Assembly: GCA_033961575.1 (NCBI GenBank)
Contig: CM066731.1
Location: 59,363,501 to 59,427,500 of the forward strand
Direction of reading: 5' to 3'
Length of the DNA: 64,000 bases
Source: Aselliscus stoliczkanus
Taxonomy: Eukaryota; Chordata; Mammalia; Chiroptera; Hipposideridae
Shown: positions 11,850 to 23,832 of the stretch, one piece after another
Layout: the number at the start of each line of letters is the position of its first letter
Position numbering within the stretch: the stretch's first letter is position 1
Translations under genes and position numbers: made by a program
Notes under the pieces: generated by a model
Told to the model about the DNA's origin: nothing
The model's database searches: none
What the model saw: the letters and a program-made list of their open reading frames with translations, nothing else

Positions 11850-12980
11850 ATTTTTTTAATTGTTATTAAAAATATAGCTGACATACAATATTATATTAGT
11901 TTCAGGGATACACCATAGTTATTCAACATTAATATACCTAAAGACGTGATCCTCATGACAAGTACAGCAACCATCTGATTCTGTACTATGCTATCACAAT
12001 ATTACTGACTATATTCACCATGCTATACATTACATCTGCATGATTGTTTTATACCTGGAAATTTGGAACTCTTATTCCCCTTTAACTTACCTCCCTTTTT
12101 AAAATTTTCCAATTACAGTTGACATTCAATATTATTTTATATTAATTTCAGGTATACAGTATAGAGGTTACACATGTATATAATTTAATAAGTGATCCCC
12201 TTAACCAATCTAGTACCCACCTGGCATTATACAAGTTATTACCATGTCATTGACTATATTCCTTATGCTTTACTTTACATCCCCATGACTATTTTGTAAG
12301 TACCACTTAATGCTTTCATCTTTTTCACCCTGCCCCACAAACGTCTACCTATCTATCACTCCAATAGATTTAGTACCCATCTGACACCATACATAGTTAT
12401 TACAATATTATTGGATATATTTTTATGCTATGCCCTACATCCCCATGACTACTTTGTAACAACCAATTTGTACTTCTTAATTCCTCCCCATTTTTTACCC
12501 ACTTCCCCAACCTCTCTCCCATCTGACAATCATGAAAATGTTCTCTGTATCTGTAATTTTGTTTCTGTTTTGTTTGTTTATTTATTTCGTTCATTATGTT
12601 CCACATGTAAGTGGAATCACATTGCATCTGTCTTTCTCTGTCTGACATGCTCAATGCAGTACAATGCCCTCCGGGTTCATCCATGCCACCTCAGATGGCA
12701 AGAACCCATTCCCTTCCCTGGCCAAGCAATATTCTACTTTTTCTTTACAGTTTTTTCTTTCTTAAAATGTGTATACATTTTTTTGGCACCCTCTGTATAT
12801 ATGTACCACCTCCTCTTTATCCATTCTTCCATTGAAGGACAACCAGCCTGCCACCCCTCCCCCCCATCTTGGCCATTGTAAACAATGCTGCAATGAACAT
12901 ATGGATGCAGATGTCCCCTCAAAGTAGCGTTTTGGGTTTCTTCAGATAAATTCCCAGAAGTGGGTATTCAGTAGATCTAC
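11850..12980 (-). mobile_element. L1 3' end with repeated 3'UTR units, antisense
   Basis: The end of ORF2 and the 3'UTR of a bat-type L1, reversed. Near 12890-12970 AACAATGCTGCAATGAACAT and TAAATTCCCAGAAGTGGGTA are complements of the ORF2 end. Toward lower coordinates the 3'UTR motif ACATACAATATTATATTAG plus TTTCAGG occurs twice (11881, 12121), and its companion ACATCCCCATGACT..TTTGTAA occurs at about 12280 and 12440 with a diverged form at 12025. So the tail holds two to three copies of one unit. Confidence 0.8.
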
Positions 12981-12984
12981 TATA

Positions 12985-14510
12985 CCTCGTAGTCTTGGCT
13001 GGGTGGTCTTATGTAATAGGTGCACTGTGGGACCCAGTGGCACAGTTGCCCTGGTCACCTATACCAGGTGCTCCAGGAGTGTCCCTTGTGTGGGTTGTGT
13101 ATGCCCTCCTATTATAGTTGAGTCTTGATGCTATTGGCACATCACAGGGTGGGATTGACCCTCAGGCTAACTGGCTGTGGGGTTTGCCCACATCCACGGC
13201 TTACAGGCTGCTGTGAGGGAGGTTTACCCCACTAAGTAGGATTTGCTTCAGTGGGTTATGGTGCCTGTTGAGACTGCCATTTGGATGTGTCACTTGTAGG
13301 GCTAATTGGGTGGTGCTCTGCTGTGGTCTGAAACCAACTTCCAAGTATGTTGGGAGGGGTTCCAGTGCATACACAGGTCACCCACTGCCTGTGACCAGCA
13401 GGGAGCTACCTGGTAGAAACTACAAAGCGATATTCAGTTAGTCACTGCCTTTGCTAAACCTGGAGACATGTGGGAGAGGCCAGACTGCAAACCAGGGATG
13501 GCTGCCACAGGACCAGGCCTGCTGCCACCTGCCAGCTCCTATAAGGTTCAGCTGATAATAAGAGCCTCATGTAATATGCGAGTTGGCTGAGGCAGTCTCA
13601 AGGAGTCACCAGAGAGGGAAGAGTTGTGGTTAATGTAGATTCTGGTTTTGTGCTAGTGCTGAGCCTGGAGTGACTCAGCAAAAGTCTCAGAGCACACCAA
13701 TATCAGTTGCTTCCTGCCTGGGGCCAGTGGACTCAGATAATTTTCCAAGATAGAGTGCAATATCGGTAGGGCTGGCTACTTGTGAGACAGTGCCTCAGGT
13801 GTTATGGGAATTAGGTGAGGCAAGATCTCAGTGAGTTGGCAGGGTGGAGAAAGCAAAGCTTACCAGACCAATCAGATATAAATTTAGCCATGTGGGGGCA
13901 GGCTCAACACAGAAAAGATGGCCCCTCCATGGGAGGAGGATCCATACAGGCAAAATGGCAACTGTCCTCCAGAGCCACACACCTCAGTCTGCCCACCGTA
14001 TGTCTCTGATGCTCCCTGAATCACCATGCCTCCGCAAGAACCCAAGGTGAGTGCCTGCTAGTGAGTGAGTCTGTGCACAGACCCTTTAAGAGGATGTCTG
14101 GGTTTCTTTGCAGCCTTCTGTCCCACCTGCCTGGTCAGGAGCCCCACTGTTTTTCACAGCCAGGTGTTGTAGGGCTCCTTTTCCTGGCACTGGTACACTG
14201 TAGAGCCAAGTGTGAGGCCGGGGTCCCTCACTCCTCTGAGGGGAACCTTTGCAGCCGAGATATCACTCCCAGTTCTGAATCACCACACACCATTTTGGAG
14301 CCGGCCCATTTCACATCTCTGCCCCTCCTAGCAGTCTCGACATAGCTTCTGTATATTCTTAGTTATAAGACTTCTGTTCAGCTAGACTTTAGATGGTTCT
14401 CAAGGTTGATTGTTCTATAATTTAGTTGTTGTTTTAGCTATAATGTATTCATGGGAGGAGGCAGACACAGAGTTTATCTACTCCACCATCTTGGATCTAG
14501 TATCTTCTGA
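12985..14510 (-). mobile_element. L1 5'UTR, antisense
   Basis: The last 130 bp (14380-14510), reversed, give the start of a mammalian L1 5'UTR: CCAAGATGGTGGAGTAGATA, then TGTCTGCCTCCTCCCATGAA and a block containing ATAGAACAATCAACCTTGAG. The GC-richer stretch behind it (12985-14380) fits the remaining 5'UTR. It abuts the L1 3' end directly, so ORF1 and nearly all of ORF2 are missing. Confidence 0.65.
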
Positions 14511-14520
14511 GAGGTGTTTT

Positions 14521-14710
14521 TAAAATAAGAATATTTAGGGCCGGCCGAGTGGCTCAGTTGGTTAAGAGCTCGCTCAAGAGTGCGAGCTGAGCTCTGAGCA
14601 ACAGCTGTTCGAGGCCAGCCCGAGCTGAGTTGCCGTTGAGCTGCCAACAGGTGGCAGGATGGCTCAGCTAAAAAAAAAAAAAAAAAAAAAATGTAAAATA
14701 AGAATATTTA
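14521..14710 (+). mobile_element. Type II tRNA-derived SINE with perfect 17-bp TSD
   Basis: A SINE of about 150 bp (14538-14693): head GGGCCGGCCGAGTGGCTCAG, A box GGCTCAGTTGG, then CTCGCTCAAGAGTGCGAGCT, a repeated GAGCTGCCAACAGGTGGCAG segment and an A tail of about 22. The body differs from the 440-bp Rhin-1-type form although the first 15 bases are shared. The duplication TAAAATAAGAATATTTA is perfect at 14521-14537 and 14694-14710. Confidence 0.9.
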
Positions 14711-15421
14711 TTATCACCTCTTTCATTGTGATTTCTTCCTATTTATGTACACTTTGTAATCACGAAAATATAACCCATATTGAAAATCACCATGTAATAC
14801 AGAATAGTGTCATTCACCATCTTAATTAGACACACTTGTACTTATTTCATGAACAGTCACTGATCACCTTATCTATACTCTGCAGTAGGCTAGACATTGG
14901 AAATATCTATGGAAAAATCTTTTTTTTTTATAGCAAGAATCCCAGAGTCTATTAGGAAGAAAGACAAGTAAAAATTAAAAAGTAAAATAATAATAATTAT
15001 TATTATAATACAAGAGATAGCTTCCATTGTAATGATATCTACACAAGGCAGAGATAGTTCATAAATAAAGTCAGGGAAATAGAGGCATGTGAGGGAAGCT
15101 TTAAAGGAGTAGTGTATTTAAGTGAGTTTTGTTCTTTCCCCCCATGTGGATAAAATAAGAAAGAGCATTTTACAAAAAATTAACAATATGTATGGAAAGG
15201 AGAGGAAGAGCATGTATGTGTTTAAAAACCATTTCTCTGTGAAATACTCTTGTATATTAATTTACTTCTTTACATCTTTTGACATTCACAAGTAGTTCTG
15301 TTTCAGTATATACAAATTGCTAAAATTGCAAGTTACTTCAACTGATAATAATTCCTGAAAGAGAAAACCAAAGTTTCAAAAATGATAAATTTTATGGTAA
15401 AAGAGTAGAGCTTTTACATTA
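14711..15421. other. AT-rich DNA, possible L2 remnant
   Basis: A faint antisense L2 3' signature may lie at 14850-15070. Otherwise nothing; an ATAATAATAATTATTATTAT self-complementary run is at 14985-15008. Confidence 0.35.
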
Positions 15422-15907
15422 AAACCTTAGGATGGGTCCGGCCGAGTGGCGCAGTGGTTAAGAGCTGGTTTTGGGATGCCAGCGGCCCCGGTTCGGATCC
15501 CACGTATGAGGGCCAGTGACACTGCCCTCCACAGCTAACAACAGCTCCACCTGGAGCTGGGCTGTGCGAGCCCCGGCGACGGTGTAGGCTGCAGCCTCTG
15601 CTTCAGTGGGCTGTCATGGGCTACAGTGAGTGGCCGGCAGCCAGCGTGAGCAGCTGGCAGCCAGCGTGAGCTGCCAATAGCCGCAGTGAGCGGCCGTCCA
15701 GAGGTCGGCGACCGATCTGCCTCATCCAGGAAGAGCGCAATGATGATACCAACATGGGCCAGTGAAGCAACATCCTTTGCAACTAGACTGAAGAACAAAA
15801 AGACAGCAACTTGTCTGTTCCCCTTCCCTGATTCCCCAACGATGTTTCCCTCCCCCAATTCCCCAATTTAAAAAAAAAAATCAAAAAAAAAAACAAACCT
15901 TAGGATG
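15422..15907 (+). mobile_element. Full-length Rhin-1-type SINE, 13-bp TSD
   Basis: The element (15435-15894) has the GTCCGGCCGAGTGGCGCAGTGG head, B box GGTTCGGATCC, the GC-rich body and an A-rich tail. The usual AATAAAATCTT end has decayed to an A run after CCCCAATTTA. The duplication AAACCTTAGGATG is perfect at 15422-15434 and 15895-15907. An antisense frame of 107 codons (15535-15858) is SINE-derived. Confidence 0.92.
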
Positions 15908-16483
15908 TATAAAACAAAATAAGAAATCTTATTTTCTTATTAAGTACTTAAGTCCAATGACTTATATGAGCTAAGGAGACAACTGTTTAAAGCAAGCTGG
16001 GAAAGGCAAAGCCCAGGGAGATTGGAAGTGGTGTAAGAAATTAAGGATGAGAGATGAGGCAAGATAGATGAACACTCCAGAATCATAAAATCTAACAACT
16101 TAACCATTTTGATAGAGAACTAGACTCAGGAAAAAAAGAATATATCTTAATCTGTGCATGATTTCCAAATAAAAAATTTATAAGCATCTCCTTAAAACTG
16201 TTAAGCAAAACAATAAATAAATTTAAATTTCTAATGAATAAAGGGTGATAATAGGAGTAGTTTCCATGATTCATTATTTATTATGTCATTGATACTCATT
16301 TTATTTAGCCTTTGCCTTTATAGTAGTAAATGTTACTGGAAAGGCTATATACTATTTTTATTTATTTTATTTTATTTTTTGTGAGAGATGCTATAAGTTT
16401 CTTCTTTATTTATGTGGATATAAAACCTACCTATGTGCAGATTTTCTTTGTTTCTTCCCCAACTCTTGAATATTCCCACTTAG
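15908..16483. other. AT-rich non-coding DNA
   Basis: A TTTTA-rich tract lies at 16350-16380. No gene or nameable repeat. Confidence 0.4.
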
Positions 16484-16721
16484 CTATAAGGATTTGAATC
16501 GATTGTATCAGGATCATTTGTGGCCTAATAAAGACCACCTCTACCAATACCTTTGGATTTACAGGCTTGATAATGGGCAAGGAGAATGGACTAATCTTAA
16601 TAACACCCAAGGAATATTCCAGAAGAAAAAATTAAGACCTAGAATACCTGTTGTTTGGTGGTTCCATAATATTAGACCCTTCCCCACAATGGATTCTATT
16701 TGTCTTAACCATGGTTTTCTG
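16484..16721 (+). CDS. Candidate internal exon of unknown gene, or ERV relic
   Basis: One frame is open for 79 codons (frame starting TAT at 16485). On the left an in-frame TGA (16467-16469) lies just outside a plausible acceptor, a pyrimidine-rich run ending CCACTTAG (AG at 16482-16483). On the right is a strong donor, TTTCTG then GTAAGA (GT at 16722-16723). The implied exon is 238 nt, so it would shift phase. The peptide is rich in Trp, His, Asp and Asn, with a short KKK run and a VVWWF hydrophobic patch. I do not recognise it. The frame stays open past the donor to a stop at 16773-16775, so splicing is not required by the ORF. An LTR-like block follows, so a fossil ERV interior is an equal alternative. 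Confidence 0.25.
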
Positions 16722-16849
16722 GTAAGAAAAGACACCAAGAGCCCCAAAGTAAAATTTACCATAAAAGTTGAGTAAACACAGTTTAACATATATGCCTTAA
16801 TTTGGGGGAACAGCTAGTTTTGCCGTGGCATGTGATGGAGCATCTCTAA

Positions 16850-17521
16850 TATAACAGGCACATTTTGAGAGAAGTGAGTATACATGAATGTGCATTTTTA
16901 TTAAAGCTATAATGTTAGGAGCTCAAGGATTAAGCCCCGTGGCAACCATGTGACTAGACCTATAAGGCAGCCACAGTGAACAAAAATCATCAGACTGCGT
17001 AAGACCAAGTTTTCATCAGCAATACTGAAACAGACTCAGGTGTGGGTGGTTTCTTGAGATCACATCTGTTGAGGCAGTGAAGGAAGTAGGGTAAGACAGA
17101 GAGGGGAGGTGAAGTGTGATACAATCTCAGCAAAGGAGGCCTCAACCAAATCCACAGGAAGTTCTGGAGCTGAGATGGTCCTTCAGTGTTATCCCGTGAA
17201 GGCAAGGACGTTGGGCCTTATCTGCACTGGGTATGGGGTCCTTGACAGGGTGCTATAGCATGGAAGATGGAGGGCAGGGATTGGAGGGAGGCATTAGGCA
17301 AGGTGGTTCTCATTGGCCTGGGTCAACTCCCACACAATGGTTTAGGTGGTGACCATCAGTGCCCAATGCTCCCAGCAGCTGGGGGAATGAGAGCCTCAGA
17401 GGCCATCTGGGCAATGCCCTCAACACAATTGCTCCAAACAGTGACCAAAGACTGGGGCCTATGGAAGAGATGCCCCAGCCCTCTCTTATCTGGAACATGT
17501 CAAGAGATTAAATCAATAAAT
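16850..17521. repeat. Unresolved LTR-like block
   Basis: GC-richer than its flanks. TTTTTATTAAAG near 16898 would be a reversed AATAAA, while AATCAATAAATAG at 17511-17523 is a plus-strand AATAAA. The composition suggests an old ERV LTR, but I cannot fix its strand or family. Confidence 0.3.
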
Positions 17522-19059
17522 AGTATGATCACGAGGAATACATTTTCTTATTTTGTGTCTGACAAATATGTGGGAAATAGGATACATAAGTCATGTTCTA
17601 TGAGCTTGACCACCAATTTGGTTTTTTATAATTCTAATAAGACCTAAACATCTAAAGAATTTATAGATCATGAAACATTGACTATAAAACATGACTTTTA
17701 AATCCATTTTTGCAGAGGTTTTTTTTAAATCCATTGGCCCTGTACCTTCACTCCACTACCTCCTTCTTTTTTATTCCAATTAAGGCAGCTGCACCTTGTC
17801 CCTTCTCTATCTCAGCCCTGTAAAAAAATTAGTGCCAGAAAAAGCTTGCAGTGAGATTTTGCAAATCATCACTCATTTCACATGGCACCCTGGTCCCTTC
17901 TAGTGCTCTGTCCTCCCTTCTGGAAAAGCTAACAGACATAAGCCCTGCACAGTGATCACCTCCAGTCTCAGGTGGATATTCACACTAAGCCACATGGCAC
18001 TACTGTACAACAGACAAAGGGGGCAGACAAGCTTAAGTGGTTCCAGTGAGTGGAAGAGATACCATATGGGGAGCTCTGATTAGAACTTAATGCTGCGTAG
18101 CCCACGGCAAAGTCCTACCCAAAGTCCCCAGTCACTAGGCCAAGTAATTTACAGCAAAAATGGCTGTCATGATAGACAGAAGCTTGGGTAAATAGGTAGC
18201 ATTAAATTTATAGTTAAATAGCTCCTTGCTTTCTCCTACACTGGAAACCAAGGAACAAATGCATATTTTGTTGTATTCTTAGCATCTGTCCTTCTCATAA
18301 GGTGCCCTGCTCAACTATGAAAACAAATCCCCAACTCAAAACCAAGAAAACACTTCCCTTTTATCCAATTTTTAAACATAAAACATAATTTCATCCAAGC
18401 TTATTTTCATAAACAAAAATATGCACAGAAAAGCATTTTTAACTAAATTAATTTATAACTGTAAACTCCACAATATATTAAACATATTTAATCAACTGAG
18501 TTGAAGTCATTCTCAGAGGAAAAAGAGACAGTACCTGGCTTTGATAATCAACATATGTCAGGATAATTTTACAATAGTATTTTCACAAAGCCCAAGAATG
18601 AGTTACTAATCCATTTGCCTTGGAGGGAAATGGATGAATAGCTGAGTATGTTATAAGAGTTGACAGGGCTCTGGTCTAAGTATACTTATCATATAAAGAA
18701 CAAGATGGAAATAATTCTCTATTGGAAGATTTGCTTTGTGTTGAGTAGTTACACGAGTTTCTTTTCTGCTTTATATATCAGCCTCTTAATTACCATGTTG
18801 AATTCCTGGCAACCCTAGCTCTTTTGCCTTTTTTATATTATCTAGAACAAAAATTACATGGTGAACTTTTTCATTTGTTTTATGTACTACATTAGTGTAA
18901 TTTAATGCAATTACTCTGGCCAGTCCTTTTTTTCCTACAATGTTCCATCTTTTTATTGATATCTGACTTTTTATTGAGAATCCTTTCAAATTTAAAATCC
19001 ATAAAATTTAAAATTTTTCAAATTTAAAAACTCTTTCTAAGAGTTAAACAATGCCATTT

Positions 19060-19064
<5 letters not shown>
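17522..19064. other. Unique AT-rich DNA
   Basis: Nothing recognised except a slightly GC-richer stretch (17740-18130) of unknown nature. Confidence 0.4.

Positions 19065-19095
<31 letters not shown>
19065..19095. repeat. (AC)n microsatellite
   Basis: About 15 uninterrupted AC units. Confidence 0.95.
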
Positions 19096-19096
<1 letters not shown>

Positions 19097-20009
19097 CTTC
19101 CTCAGGTATTTTTATCCAGTAGTATTTCATTTCCCTATTTAGATCAATACTCAGTAACATAAAATCTGCTCTAGTAATGATAAAAAAGAGAGAAACAGAT
19201 TAAGAAGTTCATGTCAATTTAGACTAAGAAAAGAGATTTATTTCACCATGTGGTGCCCAACACATAACTTTGTAACTTTATTTAGTTTATAGGATGAGTA
19301 TCAAATGTGTAACATATACAGTCTTTGAAGGGAAAAATCATGGTCTTTCTAAAATTAGTTTTTGGTTTAGAGAATTTCAGAAAATGACAGTTTCCAAGAG
19401 AAGGATAATGTAATCAGTCAGTACTGCCCTTAGACCCTAGCAAGAGAGGCAAGAGTATTTTACAGGGCTCAGAATATCATAAAGTCAGGCACAAAATAAA
19501 TTTATTGGAAGACCATGCACATCTCTGTCACTCATGAACCAACACTCAGAGCAATCCATGACCAGTGTTGTGATGATGGCTAACGCCCTACTCACAGGGC
19601 AGGGGACTCTGATCTGTAGCACGTGCTCATTTTTGAGATGTAAATACTCCCAACCCATGGTGAGTTTTAAGCTCCTAATGTGATGTGACTGACCTCAGAA
19701 GTGGGACAGATGCCACCAATGGATTCTCTTTAGACCATGTGAGCTGGCTCCAGCACTACCTGTGACCCTGCCCATCTCCTGATGTGACTATCACAGCCAA
19801 GCCATCTCCATCCCTGTTGCCCTCTACTACAACAAAAGGTGATCTCTAAACAAAAGGTGACTGTATCCAAATGCCATGAAGTTTTCTGTGTTGGTTTTCT
19901 GATGGCATCACTCTGATTTGTAGGAAGGGAAGATTTGAGAGGTGGAAACTTTTTGGTAAGAAAAGAGATAAATTAATTAGCTCGTCAAACCTTTCCTCTC
20001 GGGAGGTAG
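19096..20009. other. Unique DNA
   Basis: No repeat or gene recognised. Confidence 0.4.
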
Positions 20010-21185
20010 TGAAAAGGGAACCTTTATAACACTGCTGGTGGGAATGTAAATTGGTCCAACCACTATGGAAAACAGTATGGAAGTTCCTCAAAAACTTAAA
20101 AATAGACCTACCATATGATCTAGCAATTTCAATTCTGGGTCTATGCCTAAAGGAAATGAAAACAGGATTTTGACAAATAATGTGCACGCCAATGTTTATT
20201 TCAGCATTATTCACCATAGCCAAGACAAGGAAACAACCCAAATGCCCATCAAAAAATGAATGGGTAAAAACTATGTAGTATAGGGCTCGCCGAGTGGGTG
20301 CATTGGTTAAGAGCTGGCTTGGAATGCCAGCGGCCCCGTTCGGATCCCACATATGAGGGCCAGTGACACTGCCCTCTACAACTAAGATGGTGAACAACAG
20401 CTCCACCTGGAGCTGGGCTGCTGTGAATCCCCGGGTGGGCATAGCTGCAGCCCCTGGTGCAGTGGGCTGCCATAGGCTACAGTGAGTGGCTGGCAGCCAA
20501 TGTGAGCTGCCAAAAGCCAATATGAGAGGCCGTCCAGAGGCCGGTGACTGATCTGCCTTACCTGGGAAGAATACAATAATACCAACATGGGCCAGTGAAG
20601 CAACATCCTCCACAACTAGACTGAATAACTAAAGGACAGCAACTTTTCTGTTCCCCATCCCTGGTTCCCCAGCACTGTTCTCTTCCCCCAATTCCCCAAT
20701 AAAATCTTAAAAAAAACAAAAGAGGATGTTGTATATATGCACAATGGAATATTATCCAGCCATGCAAAGGGAGGCTATTCTTCCATTTGTGACAACATAG
20801 ATAGACATTGAGTACATTATGCTAAGCTAGATAAACCAGACAAAGAAAGACATGTATTATATTATAACATTTATATGTGAAATTTAAAAAAGTTAAACCT
20901 GCAAAAAACAAAGAATAAAATGGTGTTTACCAGTGGATGTGGGGGGAGGGAACGAGAGTAATGTTGTCTAAGGGTACAAACTTGTAATAAGTAGTAAATA
21001 AGCCATAGAGATCTAATGCACAGTATAATAAATATAGACAATAATATAGTACTATAATTATGTACTGTGATAAATATCACTACATCAGCAATTAAATTAT
21101 AATATATAAATGTATCAGAGTAATATGCTATATACCTTAAACTTATACAATATTACATGTCAAATTTAGTCAATTAAAAAAAATC
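20010..21185 (+). mobile_element. L1 3' end, sense, split by a SINE
   Basis: The end of ORF2 reads in order: ACACTGCTGGTGGGAATGTA, AGTATGGAAGTTCCTCAAAA, CAGCATTATTCACCATAGCC, AACAACCCAAATGCCCATCA up to 20280, then resumes at about 20728 with TATATATGCACAATGGAATA and runs through TCCATTTGTGACAACATAGA to a 3'UTR with the G-rich GTGGGGGGAGGGAACG (20939) and an A-rich end near 21185. It is 5' truncated and diverged, an older L1 than the copy at 27.6 kb. Confidence 0.85.
20281..20722 (+). mobile_element. Full-length Rhin-1-type SINE inside L1
   Basis: The head GGGCTCGCCGAGTGGGTGCA is mutated. The body is intact and the end is CCCCAATAAAATCTTAAAAA. No clean TSD is visible; at best GTAGTATA before and GTTGTATA after. 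A minus-strand open frame of 255 codons (19846-20613) crosses this SINE and the L1 and is a chance read-through. Confidence 0.88.
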
Positions 21186-21189
21186 CTTC

Positions 21190-23145
21190 CTCTCTGATAC
21201 CCTAAATGTAACAGGTTCTTACATAAGGAAATTCTACAATTTAAGCAAACATAACATAAATTAGGTGATTTTGCTCAAAGAAAAAATAAATCATATAGAT
21301 TAAGTTTATAATAACTTATGAATTGTATATGTTTTTATTTGATCGCTCATCTAAATATCATTAGCCTATCAACAGAAAATTTAGGCAAGCAGAAGAAAAA
21401 AATAGTCATCTTTGATATTTTGCCAAATTTAATCTATTAATAAAGTAATTTCACACATATAGTTTATTTTGTTATAGTAAGCCCCATTTATCATGGTAGA
21501 AAGCTAGATTTTATGTTACTGAACAGATTAATAATTGGATACAAAACTTTAAATATTTAGACATTCAAACAGCCATGTTATTTATGAAATTGCTTTCAAT
21601 GTTAATCATATTCAATATTATATTTCCTATGCAAAGGGACCACAAGTAAATCCTTACAGAAATTGTTTTTTAATTAATGAAGTATTGTGGAAATACAGAT
21701 TAGAATTTTGAATTTAAATTTTTAAAGCAAGTTTCATTTTTCCGACACAATAATGAAGCATGGTCATTGACAATAAATGCAGTAACTTTAGCATTTCTAT
21801 GGAGAACGCTTTGATGTCTGGAACCAGATTAAAGGCATTGAAGCCAGTAATTAGTATTTTCATTTTCTTCAAATATTTTCTGAAAGCCAAACTTTTCTCT
21901 TGTAAAATATTTTACCCAACAACTATGGATATTCTTAATTAAACCTACATCATTTATGACTGTGCTATAAAACTTGAATCAAAGTTCCTTGAATCTCAAA
22001 TATCTTATCTGAAAATGGGAAATAAAGGTTGTACATATATATCACACCTCCCTTATGGTTTTTGGTGTTTTGAGAGATAACACAGTGTAGCATCTAGAAC
22101 AAGCTGGACCATCACTAGATGTTTGTTCCCTTTTCCTCTCTGGAATACAGTTTCTATGGCAATCATTTAGCACATCTTTATAGTCTCAGGTTACTATTTA
22201 ATTCAATTTTGATCCATGAAGGACAGGGACTATGTCTCATTCATTTTAAATCTCTAACCCTAAGCTTGGTACATTTCCCAGAGTTGGATAATGTCGACAC
22301 CTTAAACATAAATCCGTTATGCTATATGTTCTCTTGTGGAATCTGAAGCATCAACTTAACGAACATGTAGGCAGAATAGTGTTTCCCTGTGTGATGTGGT
22401 ATGATTTGAAGTAGTCCAGTTTTTTTTAAATCCCATTTCTACATCTCACATTCAATCATTAGAATTACTAACTGAGTTTTCCTTGCTTTGGTGTTTTTTG
22501 AATATACACATAATCCTAAGAACTTACAAAATAATCATTCTTTGTGGGGAAACAGGAAAATAGCACCAGAGGACGGTAGAAAACTAAAAATGAGGCAAAG
22601 AAGAGATTTTGCCAACATTTTGCCAGGACTAGCTCCAGGTCCTTGCACACCATGATTGGAAATAGCCTATCATACGAAACTTTCACAGTTGATAACATTA
22701 AAATTTTTCAAAAGACAGGTATTACACTTTGGAAATCATAGTATTTTCCAGCATCATCGAACAGAAACAACCCTTTTGTATTCTTTATTTTTGTTTCTAC
22801 ACTGTAATCCCTATATGCTGCTCCTCCCTTCCTTCCAGAGTCATAAAAAGAAGGGAAAGGAAATAACCCTTCATCCTCACTCATCGCTCTCACCCTCATT
22901 CTATATAGAAATGTAAATCAAACAGGAAGATGAAAATACAAGGTAGAGAATATCTGCCAGGATCTGGAAAATCGCAAAAGTTAAGCGGGGAAATGACCAA
23001 ATGGAGTTAATGCAAAGTTTCTTTGTCTTGGTGAGGAAGAGGTGGGTGGGGAGGAGAACAGGGAAGTGGTGGAGTGCAAGAGGGGCCATCCACTAGGCAC
23101 ACATGTTTATGGAAAAGGCCACACGTGTTTAAAACCAGTTAATTT
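21190..23145. other. AT-rich unique DNA with a weak L2 remnant
   Basis: Near 22215-22305, GAAGGACAGGGACTATGTCTC followed by CCTAAGCTTGGTACATTTCC resembles the L2 3' end on the plus strand. The rest is unassigned. Confidence 0.4.
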
Positions 23146-23149
23146 AAAC

Positions 23150-23400
23150 TCATCTATTAAATTCTGCTTGCTTCTTTTTTAAGCTGTCACTGATGTTGTT
23201 TATCAAGCTATTTAAGGCAAAGTCATTAAAGATAATCCTTGGTTTACTATGCACAACAAGCAATAAAGTTTGCGCAAGCGATGCACCTATGAAAAGTCGT
23301 GAGGAGTGAAAGTGTCTTATAACCAGACCGCGCCAGTCCTCTGAAGGTACTCATCCTCGGGTATGGAAACATGGTGTCAGCCATCTGGACGGTAGCTGTT
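23150..23400. other. Non-repeat patch retaining CpGs, possible conserved element
   Basis: At least five CpGs sit within about 90 bp (GTTTGCGCAAGCGATGC, AAAGTCGTGAGG, CCAGACCGCGCC) in otherwise CpG-poor DNA. Upstream lies an AT-rich block with homeodomain- and forkhead-like words (GATAATCC, GGTTTAC). This is the kind of composition seen in conserved non-coding elements, but nothing here proves function. Confidence 0.25.
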
Positions 23401-23704
23401 CTGTACACATTGCCTGTCTGTCAGTTTAGTGTCTGCCCAGGGAACCCATCTCTGTTTTGCTTCCCTGTTAAGCCTGCTCTTAAGCCTCTAGGCATAGAAA
23501 ACTTTTTACAAGTCCCTCTCTGGGGTAACCATGAGCAGAAATGTGGAATTTGGTCAAATACTTTTTCTTGATTTCCTTGCATGCCTCATAAAAGCAGACA
23601 TCTAGAAGGGCAAGTTGGAATCCTCAGAGGATGAGGTGTAGTTGCTTAGTTGAAAATACTGGGTAAAAGTAGAGCTATTGATGGAGCACCCTTGTGATTC
23701 TCAA

Positions 23705-23832
23705 TGCGTTTCCACATATGTGCCTCATTCGGTCCTCACAAATACTCTGCGAGGTATCATGTTATGCTTTGTATTGCAGATAAGATTTGGCTAAAGCTAC
23801 ACAACTAGATTTGCAGCCTCACTTCTGCCTTT
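23705..23832 (-). repeat. MIR SINE fragment, antisense
   Basis: TCGGTCCTCACAAATACTCT, GCGAGGTATCATGTTATG, TTGCAGATAAGATTTGGCTA and AGCTACACAACTAGATTTGC follow the reverse MIR order. Confidence 0.6.

Noticed and set aside
12411..12881. 156-codon plus frame
   Set aside because: It lies in antisense L1 3'UTR and ORF2-end sequence.
19846..20613. Longest open frame in the window (255 codons, minus)
   Set aside because: It runs from unique DNA and L1 ORF2-end sequence into the antisense body of a SINE. It is a chimeric chance frame with no gene structure.
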